A stretch of DNA of 64,000 nt from contig SSNP01000081.1 of the NCBI GenBank assembly GCA_006937955.1, positions 12,501 through 76,500 on the forward strand. The letters are read 5' to 3'. Origin of the DNA: Pachypanchax playfairii (lineage: Eukaryota > Chordata > Actinopteri > Cyprinodontiformes > Aplocheilidae). Numbering within the stretch: the first letter of the stretch is position 1; each line of letters opens with the position of its first letter. Below, one piece after another: positions 1 to 13,100 of the stretch. Below the pieces are notes generated by a model. It worked only from the letters and a program-made list of their open reading frames with translations, made no database searches and was not told the origin of the DNA. A program made the position numbers and the translations under genes.

Positions 1-112
1 TCCATCCATCCATCCATCCATCCATCCATCCATCGTCCATCCGTCCGTCCATCCATCCATCCATCCATCCATCCATCCATCCATCCATCCATCCATCCAT
101 CCATCCATCCCT
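1..112. repeat. (TCCA)n microsatellite
   Basis: Tandem TCCA/CATC tetranucleotide with a few G substitutions (CGTCC) near positions 34-48. It begins at the window edge, so its full length is not visible. It sits directly beside a minus-strand LINE piece. Confidence 0.95.
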
Positions 113-139
113 GGTTTAATAACCACCATGACTTTCCTC

Positions 140-800
140 CATTCTTAAGGCAGCTTTCCACATTCACAATTTTGATTATATACATCCAATAATGTTTCTT
201 TTGATAATTCACAAAGTATATTTATGATTATGTAACATATTTGATCATTTTCCAGAGCAGACATCTTAGTCTTCCTAAGAACTTTGTCTATTTCTGTTCT
301 CTTCTTATAGAACAACTGTACTATCGTCAATATTGCCTCTTTGAATTCCTTATAATTCTTCTTGCATTAGCTTGTTTCCTCTTACGGTCAATACGATTAT
401 TAAAATTTGGATTTCTTTTTAACATTGTGAACACTTTATTTCTAGATTTAATTACTTCCTCACAGTATTTATTCCCCCATGGCACAATCCTCTTTTTATT
501 TCCTCCACTTTTCTTCAGAATAGATTTTTCTGCAGCCTCAATTCCAAAAATATATTTAAACATCTCAACTTATATCAGTTTTTTTCATTTCTTGATCAGT
601 TATCATTATAGATTTCTCCCAGTTAGGGCTCCCTCCTGTATGATCCTCCAGTTTATTCCTTCCTACCTCAATCATTATTGGAAAATTATCACTTCCAATA
701 GTCGTATGTTTGATCACATTCCAAGAATAAACCCTTGCCAGTGAATTTGGCACTATTGTTGGATGGATTGCTGATTCAGCTGTTAGAAGCACCATCTTAG
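140..800 (-). mobile_element. broken non-LTR retrotransposon (endonuclease end and linker)
   Basis: Three minus-strand reading frames follow one another: 795-565, 563-327 and 330-145. The first looks like the C-terminal end of a LINE apurinic endonuclease, with a SDNFPIMIEV-type motif resembling the usual SDHxPI. The next two look like the basic linker seen between endonuclease and reverse transcriptase (VPWGNKYCEE, KRKQANARRIIR). Frame shifts and the lack of a reverse transcriptase show a dead fragment. The exact clade (I/Jockey/Tx1-like) is not resolved. Confidence 0.55.
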
Positions 801-1122
801 ATCTTTCTAGATCTATAAATAATATTTTGGGAAGCTAAATTGTCACATTAGCCTTCTATCATCAATTCATAACTGAATTTCTTATGTGAAGATAAACATA
901 CAGTTGTTAGTATAAAGATGTTTTCTCTTTTCTTTTTCTCTGATATTTTGTTTAACGTGTGTTTTTGTACACATGTACATCTTATGTATGTATATATTCC
1001 TGATTTATGATGGATGATCTGAACTAGAGAAAACACACTGCACTATCAGGAAAGTCACAGTTTCCTCCACTCACATTGGCTCAGTCCTGTTCTTCCTCTT
1101 TTCTATGTTTTTCTCTCCTCAG

Positions 1123-4100
1123 TCCAGGGCGCTCTCCATCCTGCTATGACAATGAAATAGTCATGATGAACCATGTCTATAAGGACCGTTTCCCCAAGGT
1201 CAGTCTCACACAAACCAAAACATACACATATATACAGTATATATATATATAGATTATTATTCAATGACTTGTCTCCAATAAGGCAACAGCCCAAATGGAA
1301 GAGAGGCTGGCTGTGTTTATCCAGAACTACTCCCCAGAGATAGTTCTGCCCTTGGCTGATGGGGTCCTTAGCTTCATCCACCACCAGGTTGCAGAGCTGT
1401 CTAGAGACTGCCTGGCCAAATCACAAGAGGGACTCATTACCAGTATTTACTTTCGGGAACTGCAGGACAACCTGGAGAAACTGCTTCATGATGTGAGTTT
1501 TGAGACATGATAAAGTAGAGTTAACTGTGAAGTAATTATTATTATCTCCACACTTCACTAACCAACCTCACTCATGTTTCTTTCTTTGTCCTTCATCAGG
1601 CGTACGAGCGCTCAGAGAGTTCAGAGCTCACCTTCGTCACGGAACTTGTCAAAAAGCTCTTCATCATCATTTCTCGTCCCGCCAGGCTGCTGGAATGTTT
1701 GGTAAGTTCCACCGACTACATGTAGTATAAACCCTGACATACATCTCAGAACTTTTGATATCAAATTCTTCATATCTAGATTTTTTTTTCATCTTCATTG
1801 AACCTGGTTATCATCCAGACAAAACAAATACATGATGAACCTGTCCTGGTAGATGTAATATGAAGCTGACAGTTTTGGGGAAATATTTTGATCAAGAGGT
1901 CAAATCATCAGTAAATGACACTGAAGATCAGCACGACCAGATTGTTGCCTTGATTTTCTCCCTGCAGGTCGTGAGTCCACAAAGAGGAGGCTCCATTTAA
2001 CCTCTTCAGACTTTTTAGCCCCAGAAACAAAGTTTATTAAGTCTTTCTGTATAAACATTTCATGGTACATTGTGGACATCTGCAGCTTGTGGAGCTCTTT
2101 TTCATTTGAAAGTTTGTGGGTGTGGCTTTTGTTCAGGTGTGCTCAATAGTCTGGAAATTTATTTATTTTTTAATCAGCTGTGAGAAGGAGTCATGTCCCT
2201 GGGATGCTGATGTCAAATTCACCTGGACTTGTGTGGTATTGATAAGAATTTCAGTATACAGTGATCCCTCACTACTTCGCGGTTTGACTTACGCGGACTC
2301 ACCCCTTCGCGGATTTTTCAAAAATATTTATCCAAAAATAAAAAGTCTAAAATACTGTGCTTTTGGCTATTCATTTACCTCCCCACATTTCCTCCGCGGT
2401 TGGTTAATGACCCAGCGCCTCTATCTGAAGACGAAGAGCTGTAAAGCTCTCATTAGTACCTGTGCAGTCACATCGTCACCGTCATCACACTGCACAGGTT
2501 CTTTATTACCGTCATCAGTAAACCAACACAACGCTGTAGTCATAACTGCACGTGGAAGCGCCGCGGCGCAGCGCGATCAGCTGTTCCCGTTACCAGACGC
2601 GTCTTTCTCAGCACCGGTCCACAAGCGCTTCTGCTCCTCTGTTTATCCAGAGCTATTTTTTCACCTTAGATAAGTAAATAACATCATTAAATAACTGAAG
2701 AGAGCTTGTTTTAATTACTCCTGCTACATCGTTCATCTTGAATTGACAACTCCCCTCTCTCTTTCAGGAAAAGAGTCTTGTTTGTGTTTAGACACCCATA
2801 AACCCCACCCCACCCCACCCCCGCCCCCCTAAACGTAGTCAGCACACTCTGTTGCGCTGTGTGTGTTGTTTATTTTCATCTCTAGATACACAAATATGAT
2901 CGCATTTGTCAATCACGGTATTTTATTTTGAAGAATCACTTTTATTTTCAAAATGTACCGGATTGTCTGTGTTTTTTGGTGTATCCCTACTTCGCGGATT
3001 TTCACCTATCGCGGGGGGGGTCTGGAACCAATTAACCGCGATAAGTGAGGGATCACTGTACACAGAGTTTATCAGTTTGTTGATTGATCCCTTAACCCCT
3101 CTTCTGGGGCACCTTTCTCTGTCCCCATGGCTCATCTTTCTGTTGTCAAGGCAACTGTATGAGGGAGATGATAGGATCATCCAGGAGGCTGGAGAGACCT
3201 GGTTATAAGGCTATGGAGGAGAATCTTCACGCAGATGAAAAGCTGTGAATTAATTTAGCATTCAGGTTATTTACATTCTGTAATTTATTAATAACATCAC
3301 ACAGTCAGTTAACCTTGCGCTGCAAGATTTGGAGTTTTCCAAACCCACGAAATCCATCTTGTACTGCTCCAACTTAACCGTCTGACTCAAGTCCACTGGT
3401 GATTTGGACCGATCATGTGTTGGCATTGTGGTTTGGGGCGGGTGTTCAGGTGTGACAATAGCAGCAAGTGTCCAGAAAAAGCAAAACAAACATGGCCGCT
3501 CTGGTGGATGTAAGCATAGAAGCAGCTATTGAATCTGTTTTGGAGATGATTTCTTCATTGAATAATGAGCAAAGGGAAACACTTTGTGCATTTCTTGATG
3601 GTAACGATGTGTGTGTTTTACTTTATTGGATTTGCAAAAATTTGGTTTACTGTGATTAGCTAAAGACAGATCATTGTAGGAGGACACTTGCTGGCGTGTC
3701 CTCCAATCAGTTTAAAATATGATACCAGATGGCTCAGATCTATGTGTAGCACCGACTAAACACGAGGCTACACATAGATCTGGAAGAGCCAGGTTAACAA
3801 TCAGTATGCTGCTGCTGCAAAAAAATTTAAAATCATCCCAGAGCAGTGCATGCTATCAGAGTGCCATGATAATTCCTCATCTTTCCTTTTTTTGGCTCAA
3901 TGAATTCAGTATGACGAACTGAGGATGAAAATGATCCTGGCTGTCTCTAGCTTTCTAATCAACAGGAACGAAACAAAATCCTACAGGACATCACAAATGG
4001 CACAGATATAAGATACTTTCAGAAATAGCTGGAAAGTTGAGAGACTGATTGAGGTGGATTGTGCTTATTTGGCAGTTTATAGCAGTGCTCAGTTGCATGT

Positions 4101-7100
4101 TCTGAATTTTCTGCAGGTAGAAGTACATTTTAGTTTGTTTATTTTAAGTTAGTGTTTAATTTTAGCATTTCATTTATACAAACAAAAGAGAAGACAGTCA
4201 GTTTCACAGTGATCCTTTAACATTTACCATGTTGCACAATTTGCATTGTTACTTCCTTATGTCTTACGATGGTTTCCTATTGATTTGTATACCTAATAAC
4301 AGATTTTTAGCCTTGTGAGATTAAATGCATTAGCTTTTATGTTGTCTAATACATTCCCCACCTGACTTTGGTTCATATAATGGTAGGAGTTCAATCCAGA
4401 AGAGTTTTACCATCTACTGGAGGCTGCAGAGGATCACGCCAAAGAAGGACAGTTAATGAAAGCAGACATTCCAAGATACATCATCAGCCAGTTGGGTCTT
4501 ACCAGAGATCCATTGGAGGGTAAGAAAAAAGCAAATATTTCAAATTTTATTGGATACAAAAGTTAATTCATTTATAAGCATGTCTTCAAGACATAAAAAC
4601 TTTAGAGGGAGACATTTTTTTTTGCTTTTGAACTCAGATAAGACTGAGGTTGTGTGTTTTGGCACCTTAGGAACAGATTTTGTAGTCAGACACTTTGGAT
4701 GGGATTAACTTCCCCTCCTGTACTGATGTAAGAACTTTGCTCTTATTGACCAGGACATGTTCTTTAATTCTTATATAAAACATGTTACCATGTTGCTTTC
4801 CTTTATTTGCATCATTTTGTTAAATTTAGAAGCATCCTGACCAAAAATGATGTAGGAAAAACTAGTCGATGTATTTATTACTTCTAGACTTAATTACTGT
4901 AATTCTTTATCATCAGGATGTTCTAATAGTTCTGTTAAAGACCTCCAGCTGATCCAAAATGCTGCTGCCCGAGTTCTAATGAGAGTTATGCCGGGCGGAC
5001 ACTGTGTGATTTCGAGGGGATTTCACCACGATTTTGCCGTCGCAGACCACGCTGCGTCATCGTGGAAACACCGTAGCGTCGGGATGTCCGGTCGGGAGGT
5101 CGTAAGCCGTACAGTGTGAGAACACTCACGAGGAAGGATTAATTGCTGCTACGTTCTAACGATAATGCTGCGACTTCCCTATCAAACTTCTGGCATGTCA
5201 GAAATTTTCACCGTAGCTCGTACAGTGTGAGCGATGTTACGTCACGATTCTACGTTCGCACCTGCGCAGAAGACACCGGTGGAGCAACATTGGCTGGCTA
5301 ATGCTAACGTGAAACTGTCATAGCTACTGTAAAACAATATATAGTTTAACATTAATGTTACCTCAAGCTCCTGATGAAGGATGGACATCTCATACCGACC
5401 ACGTCTCCTCAGCCATTCACGTACCCAAATCCTTTTCTTTCTTATTTTTAGTTTCAGCGCCCACAACTGCAACAACTTTCTGCCCGCTCGCCATCTTGTT
5501 GTCAGGTACGCTGTGGTTGTCATAGGAACTAAGAACCTTTGTTTTTCGTTGTTCACACACGAGCGCGTCGTGCCGTCAGACACCGACTGACGCAGACAAG
5601 TAGTCGTGGTTGTCAATAATCGTTGCTGACAGCAGTCGTACAGTATGAGTACACATGTCGTAGGGTCAAATAGAGTACGAGTGACAAACCCGGTCACCCA
5701 GTCAGATTTCTAAAATCGCACAGTGTCCGCCCGGCATTAGAAGGAGAGATCATATTTTCCTAATTTTAGCATCACTTGACTTGCTCCCCGTAAAATCTAG
5801 AATATAATTTAAAATTGTACGTCTGTAAAGATCTTCATACAATGACGTCAAAGAGTAAAAATCTTGTTGTTTCAAATGTTCCTAGCAGAGCACTTTGCTT
5901 TACGACCGCAGGTTTGATTGTGGTCACTAGAGTTCAAGTGGAAGAGGAAGCAGAGACTTCTGTAATCAGGCTCCTCTCTTAAGGAACAAGCCCCCAGTTT
6001 GTAGCCGTGATGCAGACACCCGACCTAGTTTTAAGTTGTTCTTTTGTTTTGTTTTTTCAGAAATCGTGACCCTTAACTGCTATGACAGTGAGGGTCCACA
6101 TACTCCAGAAACAGATGATTCAGCAGAGGTGATCCTACAGACACAACCTGTTTATATCACCATGCACATAAACACAACATGAAGTGCACAATGTTGTGCA
6201 AACTTGCACATCCAAAATAAAATTACTTTTTGTGATTTGTCATCAGGGAAAAAGCAAATCCGTCAAGCCGCCCAGTGAAGAAGACTTTCAGACCATCAAA
6301 CTAATCAGCAATGGGGCTTATGGGTAAGCAAGTGATCTCAGAAAACAAATCACATTTGTTCAAGCTAGTCTTTTTTTTTTCTAGAGCTTTTAACATCAGA
6401 ATCAGAAATGACTTATTACCAAGTATTATTTACACAATACAAGGAATTTGTCTTGAAAGAAGGTGCAGAGAATCATTTAAAGGAAGAAGAACAAACATAA
6501 GAATCAGCAAGATTTACATGCCCAAAGCATTTGTGCAATAATGTCTGTCTGACAAACGGACGGACGGACAGAAAGATCTGAATTATAAAATCATTCACAT
6601 GGAAATAATAAACTTTATGAGGTCCAAATGTAATGTGGAACTAATTTCATCTCAAACGTACACTCAAAGATGGTTCTCGTCAAATTCTCTCTTCTCCTGA
6701 GTCAATGATATTCTGAATAACTGAGACACTTGATATATTCTTGTATTAAAATACCTGCTGTGTTTTTCTTATCTTTTTACCTCCCCTGTTCTTTCCAGTG
6801 CTGTCTATTTAGTGCGCCACAGGCACACCCGTCAGCGTTTTGCTATGAAGAAGATCAACAAACAGAATCTGATACTGAGGAACCAGATCGAGCAGGCTTT
6901 TGTAGAGAGGGACATCCTCACCTTCGCAGAGAACCCCTTTGTTGTGTCCATGTTCTGTTCCTTCGAAACCCGGAGGCATCTCTGCATGGTCATGGAATAT
7001 GTTGAAGGTAAGGGACTTGGGGTTGGTTGGACTGAGAATGAGAACACATTATTGATTTATGAGTAGTAATGTTGTTTGTTAATGATCTGTTTGCGCTTCC

Positions 7101-10100
7101 TTTCCCTCTGTAGAAAGATATACAACTACAAAACAGGATTAATGGCCCAGTGAGAAATGCTGAATGAACAAATGAGTTTATTCTTGTTTTTTTCCACACC
7201 AAACAAAAAATAACAAATATTTTAAAATACAAAAATAAAACAACCCCAAAAAAATGGAATGAAGATTCCTTTTTGGTCATGCTGTTGAAAACGGGCTCTT
7301 GTGATTAAATCATCAGTAATGCGGGTCAAAAATGTGTAAACAAGAATCTCAAAGGTGTCAGAAATATGTGTGATGAAAGGAATAGTTGATTAGAAAGAGA
7401 TAGAACATTAAAACATTAAATTACAAACTGAATAACCATAAAATTCAAATGTGTTATTATGTCACCTGATATTACAATACAGAAATAGCTATAAACCTTT
7501 TAGTTTTACAGATATTGAGCTAAAATTTGAGATGTTGGTGGTTGACAGTCATCCCCAACACATATTCTCTGAGTGCATCAAGTTGTGTGAAATGACCTGT
7601 ATCATGCAAAATCAACTTTAAGGAGCTTTTTTTGTGATTTTATCTCCTTATTAAACCTTATTAGTAGTGGTTTTTGGCATTTCTCAGTAATCCTCCTGCA
7701 TCCTGCGCTCTGAGCACACACGCCGAGCTGTGAGAGTCTGAACCAAGACACTAAGCACCCCCGTTTTGTAGTATATTACTGTCTAAAAATGTCTCAGTTA
7801 AAATGTGCATTTAGCTGTGAGAGTTACAGGAATTTATTCACCACTCACCATTCAGGCAGCTCAGGCTCCAACAGTTGGAGTTTAATTTACCCCTTCTGTT
7901 GTATGGTGCACTTTATGGTGCAACTGAATGTATCTGGTTCAGGCGTGGACAGGTAGAGAGACAAAGACACTCAAATGACAACATCAAGGCAGAAGGGGTG
8001 GGGGGACGGGAGGGGAGAAGACAACAAGAGACAACAAAAACAGACCAAAACTAACACAAAAACAAAACAGACCAAATATATTTATCAATATTGGTCATAA
8101 TTATAAAGATATAATATATCACTTTATACAAAAGTACTCAAATATACACAAAGATTTGTTTGCTTGTGCGTATATGTACATGTGTTCATGTACATGTATG
8201 AATGTATTTGTGTGCTTGTGTGTATATTAGTGTATGTGTGGGGGCTCTGCATGTATCAGTGTGTGTAGGCGTCTGTCTCTGTGGTCGCTTGGTAGATTTT
8301 AATTACACTTTTTATGGCAGTCATGTGATAATCATCAACAGCTGACTAATTTTTGGAGTCAACATTATGAAAGATGCTGCCAAAGATGAGCAAGACTAGC
8401 AAACACAAAAATTGTTATAGCTTAATCAGTTTTACAAATTTTGAGCAAAATGTTCATGTTCTAGTCAAATGAAGTGAAATAAGACTGTAGTGTATGTTTT
8501 TCCCAGGAGGTGACTGTGCTACTTTGTTGAAGAACATTGGAGCTCTGCCTGTAGAGCTGGCGAGGATGTATTTTGCTGAGACTGTTCTGGCCTTGGAGTA
8601 TTTGCACAACTATGGTATTGTTCACAGAGACCTCAAACCTGACAAGTGAGTGTAAAATGCTAAAATACCCTTTTTGTTTAACGTCACATAGAAAAATTGA
8701 CTGACTAGATTTATCCTAGCAAAAAATTGTAAAACTTCAACATATTACAGAATACATTCTAAAAGTTTTTTTTTTGCTGCATTCCAACACTTTGTTCATC
8801 ATGTTAATTTGATTATCTGTTTTCTCTCACCATGAAGTCTTCTGATCACCTCCATGGGACACATTAAGCTAACAGACTTTGGTTTGTCGAAGATGGGTCT
8901 AATGAGCCTCACCACCAACTTGTATGAAGGACACATAGAAAAAGATGCCAGAGAGTTCCTGGACAAGCAGGTAGTTTAATCTGCCATATTAGCAGCTGTA
9001 TGAAAAAAGATGTATTTATATAGAACTAGCCAAAAATAAGACATTTGATTTCTTGTAGTATTTTCATTCCAGATTTATTCCAGTGATTTTGTGTTTTCTC
9101 TTTGTTCCTCGTGTTCCCATGTTTAGTCAGGTGTTGTGTCATTCCCTGTTTTTAGGTCCAGCTTTTATTTTGTCCTTGTACTGGTTTCCTGTTTTGCTTT
9201 TATTTTGGTATGTTCGTACTTCCTGTTTTCTCCATGGTGATGTTAGGTCTCTTTATTCATACAACATGTTTACTTCCTGTATTAGTTCTGGTGTGTTTTC
9301 TCTTAGTGTTCTAGTGTCACTCGTTCTCCCTCAGGTGTTTTAAGTTAGTAATTAGTTGTGTTTGGTATTTAAGTCTCGTGTGCATGTCAGTCATTGTCAG
9401 TTTGTTGTTTGTCTTTGCTTGTGTCGGGATCATGTTCTGGATTATTATTTTGTGGATTACTTTTGTTCTTTCCCCGCTGACCCTGGTTCCTCCATCCCTC
9501 ATCATCTCCTTGTAAGTTTTTGTTTTGCTGCCCCGTCAGCTGTTTTATTTCCTTATTAAATTGTAATTTTTATCAGATCTTTTGTTGTATTGCTTCTGTG
9601 CATTTGGGTCCACTATAACCACCTCTAAAACATAACAACATGCAGGGGTTGTACATTTGACCACCACTTTCAACATTGCTTTCTTCTTCAACCATGCATG
9701 CAGTCCTGCCAAGCCATTCAGCAAAATCAATGATCTTCTGAGATAGATGCAGCAGTACAAAGCTTTTAGTATTAACTGTGTTGCTGAATCATTAATGCTC
9801 TCATCTCCATCACAATCCTCTTTAGCAATGAGACTTCTTGTTTATGAATTAAACTGTATTCAGTCAGTCTGGCGCACATGTGGCGTCTAATTTGTTTCAA
9901 AAGTCGTGAAAGCATATTTTGCATGTGCACACTGAATATTAAGCATAGAAAAGTGATATACGCAAGGAAGTTGTTACTTGCGAATGAAAGCATACATGGT
10001 GAGAGGACATTTCTGTACTGTGAATGAGAAAACAATATCTGCAAGCACACCAGCATCTAATGTGCATGCACAACGAGCACAAGGCAGTGACTGTCTAAAG

Positions 10101-13100
10101 TCATGTGAGTGTCCAGCGTGCGCACGTTACTGCCTTGTGTGATATTGCTCAAGAATCACACTATTTGGATGTTTTTTCTTCAAACAAATACCCTTTGGCA
10201 CAGCCTCAGCCTTAGAATATTTTCAAAACAGAATGGTGACAGAGAAGGTGTGCCATATTGATAATGGGCTGGTATGGGGACATGCACAAGAGGAGCATGA
10301 TACTTGCCTGCATAAAGTGCTGGCATTCCTCTTAACACTGAGAAATGTGATCTGTCAATGTGTGAGGTGAACTTCCTTGGACATGTGGTTTCTGCCAGTG
10401 GCATCAGCCCAGATTCAAGCACAACAGAGGCCATCAAGAGGACGCAGGAGCCAAAGTCAGTAAGTGAATAAAGGTCCTTTCTCGGAATAGCAAACCAGCT
10501 GGGCAAGTTTATCCTTCAACTGACCAAGAGAGACAAACCCTGTGTGACTTCCTGCCAAAAAAGAACTGTAGTGTGTGCAGCACAGAGAAGGTCAGAGCCT
10601 TCCAAGATCTGAAGGATGCACTGGTGTCACCACCTGTGTTAGACATGTATGATCCCACTAGAGGATGCCAAGTCCCAGCACAAACATCATCAGTTGAGTT
10701 AGGTGGAGTACAGCTCCAAAGATGGAATGAGGAGTGGAGACTAATATGTTGCGATCTGTCACACCTACCGAGCACAGGTGGAAAAAGAGGCATGGGGACA
10801 GATCGGGGTCTGTGAGATGTTCCAAAACTTCCAGCTGGAGATGGATCAAAAGCTTCTTTTGAGTGTCTTGGGATCCCAGGCACTGCTGCGCTACCTCCTT
10901 GTATCCTATGCTTCAGAATGCAAGACCCTTGTCACGGACAATAAGCCCCAATTCCCAAGGACAGCCTTTGCAGAGTTTGCAGAGTCTGATGGGTTCTATC
11001 ATGTGACCAGAAGCCCAAAATACCCACGAGGTGATGTTGAAGCTGAACACACCTTGCAGATTATGAAGCAACTTCTAAAAATGTGACAGGATCCCTACCT
11101 TGCTCTGCTAGCATACAGAGCTACCCCATTACAAAATGGGTACAGTCCAGCTCAACTCATCCTGGGGAGGTGGCTTTGCACTACTGTGCCTATTCTACAT
11201 GCTCTGCTAGATCCTGTTCTTCCTGATGGAGACACTGTACTGTAGAAGTGAAAGGGGAGAAGGATGGAAGATGCACGGAGTTACAATCTGCAACATCATG
11301 TGTAGAACCTCAGCAGTCTCGCTACTGGACAAGACCTGTGGGTAACAGTCCAGAAAGCAGCTGGTGCTGTTATTGGAAGCCACACCAACCCCTGTTATTA
11401 TCTAGTGGACGACCACATGGGTCATCAGGCAAAACTAATGCCATAGTGTTGCTATGCAACCCCCTGAGGAGTAGTACAGCAGTGGAGCAGCTGAAAATAT
11501 CCTGAGAAGTGTTCCAGGACAGCCTGTAACAGAACAGCCTGTAGAGGTGTTGCCACAGCAAAACATTTCAGAACCACCATCTACTCTTACTCTCAGAACC
11601 AAGTCTGTGAGAGCCAGAATGAGAGCAAACCAGGGATAAGCTTTCTTTTTTCTTCCCTCTCACACACACACACGCACACGTCCCAACCACCCACTGACAT
11701 CAGAGCAGATATCATCACCTATAAACATAATGTGCAACAGTGACTAGAACATCAAAGCAGGGTCGCTACAGTACTTTACAAAAAACATCTGTGGTTTATC
11801 ATCAGCAAAAAACCAGCAGTAAAGATTTTCCAGTAGTAAACAGACTGACAGGTGATCTGCCTGTTGTTACTCTGTGGTGAACTGTACTGAAAGGAAAAAC
11901 ATCAATGTTCAACGAGTCAAGAAGTGACACAATTAAAACACTTAAGCAGTTTACGCTCTTGAAGCAGTATATCAACCAATCAGAGTGTCTCATTGTAGTG
12001 ATGTCACTCCACATAATGAATGAAGCGAGAACTGGAAAAACATAATTTCAACAATGGAGGACAAGCTTATCGCCGATGCACCCACTCGACGTTGTCTAGC
12101 TTTATCAAGCTAATAAAGCCAAGCCACTATGTTGATATGATCTGCCATAGTTCAGAACCTACGGCAACAGAGGAAGCTCCGCCTACGCGCTCTGTTTGGC
12201 TCAGAAGTGGCAAGCGTTAAAATTTCAACATATAGCGTCAAACTAGATGCGCTGTGAGCATTGCTTGACGCTGGCAAAGTGTGCGGTGTGAACGCCCCAT
12301 AAAAAAAGATCAGTTAAACAGTTTTTTTTGTTTTGTTTTTTTAACGCAACAGTCCAATTGTTTTATTTGCATACTATGAGCATAGGAACAAAAGAAGTCT
12401 GCAAGAATCTTCTTTCACACTCAGTGAACCTGGAGAGTGAGTCATGAAAAAACATGTTACGTTTAGGGCTGCTAATGTTAAACAACCAAGCTCCATCATA
12501 TATTAAAGATCTTATTGTCCTATAGGGATGCACTGATACTGATACTGGTATCAGGTATCGGTCCCAATACCGTCTAATGTACTCGTATCTGTGAACTGTG
12601 AAACATGCACCATGAACCAATACTTAAAACGTGGAAACTCTTTTCATTTTTAACTTTTAAATTTTAGTTTTGTGGTCATATTTATTAAAATTTAACTTTT
12701 TATCTAATTCAACATCCTTTGTTGTAACAAGCAGAGACGAAAATAAAACCTGTCTTCTAATTCATGGCATTTTTTTTGTGCGGTAGAAGTTTCAGCATTG
12801 GTACTCTGTATCGGTAAGTACTCTGATCCAAGTATCAGTATCATATCGGTTTGAAAAAGTGGAATCGTTGCATCCCATATGTTCCTAACAAAACACTTTG
12901 CGCTAAGACTGCAGGTTTGCTTGTGACTTTCAGAGTTATCAGTATCCTCTCCTGTGGAAGCAGCTTTCACTTTTTTTATAAGAGGCAGACACCTTGTGTA
13001 CTTTTAAGAATAGACCTAAAACTTATATAGTTCATGTTAGTTTATTTTCTCCTAATCCATCCCTTTAGTTATGCTGCTATAGGCTTAGACTGCTGGAGGA

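Larger units (their letters stand above)
1123..6128 (+). other. mast1: mast1 exons for the pre-kinase DUF1908 region
   Basis: Five exons (1123-1198, 1283-1492, 1600-1701, 4387-4519, 6061-6128) encode the helical MAST-specific domain before the kinase. Signature stretches are YDNEIVMMNHVYKDRFPK, LPLADGVLSFIHHQV, IIISRPARLLECL and EEFYHLLEAAEDHAKEGQ. The last small exon (ending in an acidic ETDDSAE stretch) is the variable linker to the kinase. The first exon starts with the last base of a codon whose first two bases lie in an unseen upstream exon. Confidence 0.9.

Noticed and set aside
241..744. 167-residue plus-strand frame
   Set aside because: Antisense shadow of a broken LINE whose minus-strand frames show endonuclease motifs.
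2116..2673. 185-residue plus-strand frame
   Set aside because: Crosses the left boundary of the Tigger-like MITE at 2259, so it cannot be an evolved gene; no motif.
5242..5697. 151-residue minus-strand frame
   Set aside because: Lies wholly inside a Harbinger-like MITE, low-complexity Thr-rich, no transposase or other family motif.
11770..12310. Possible MITE ending in GTGTGAACGCCCCAT
   Set aside because: Only one end with this type of motif was seen; no matching inverted end, so left unassigned.
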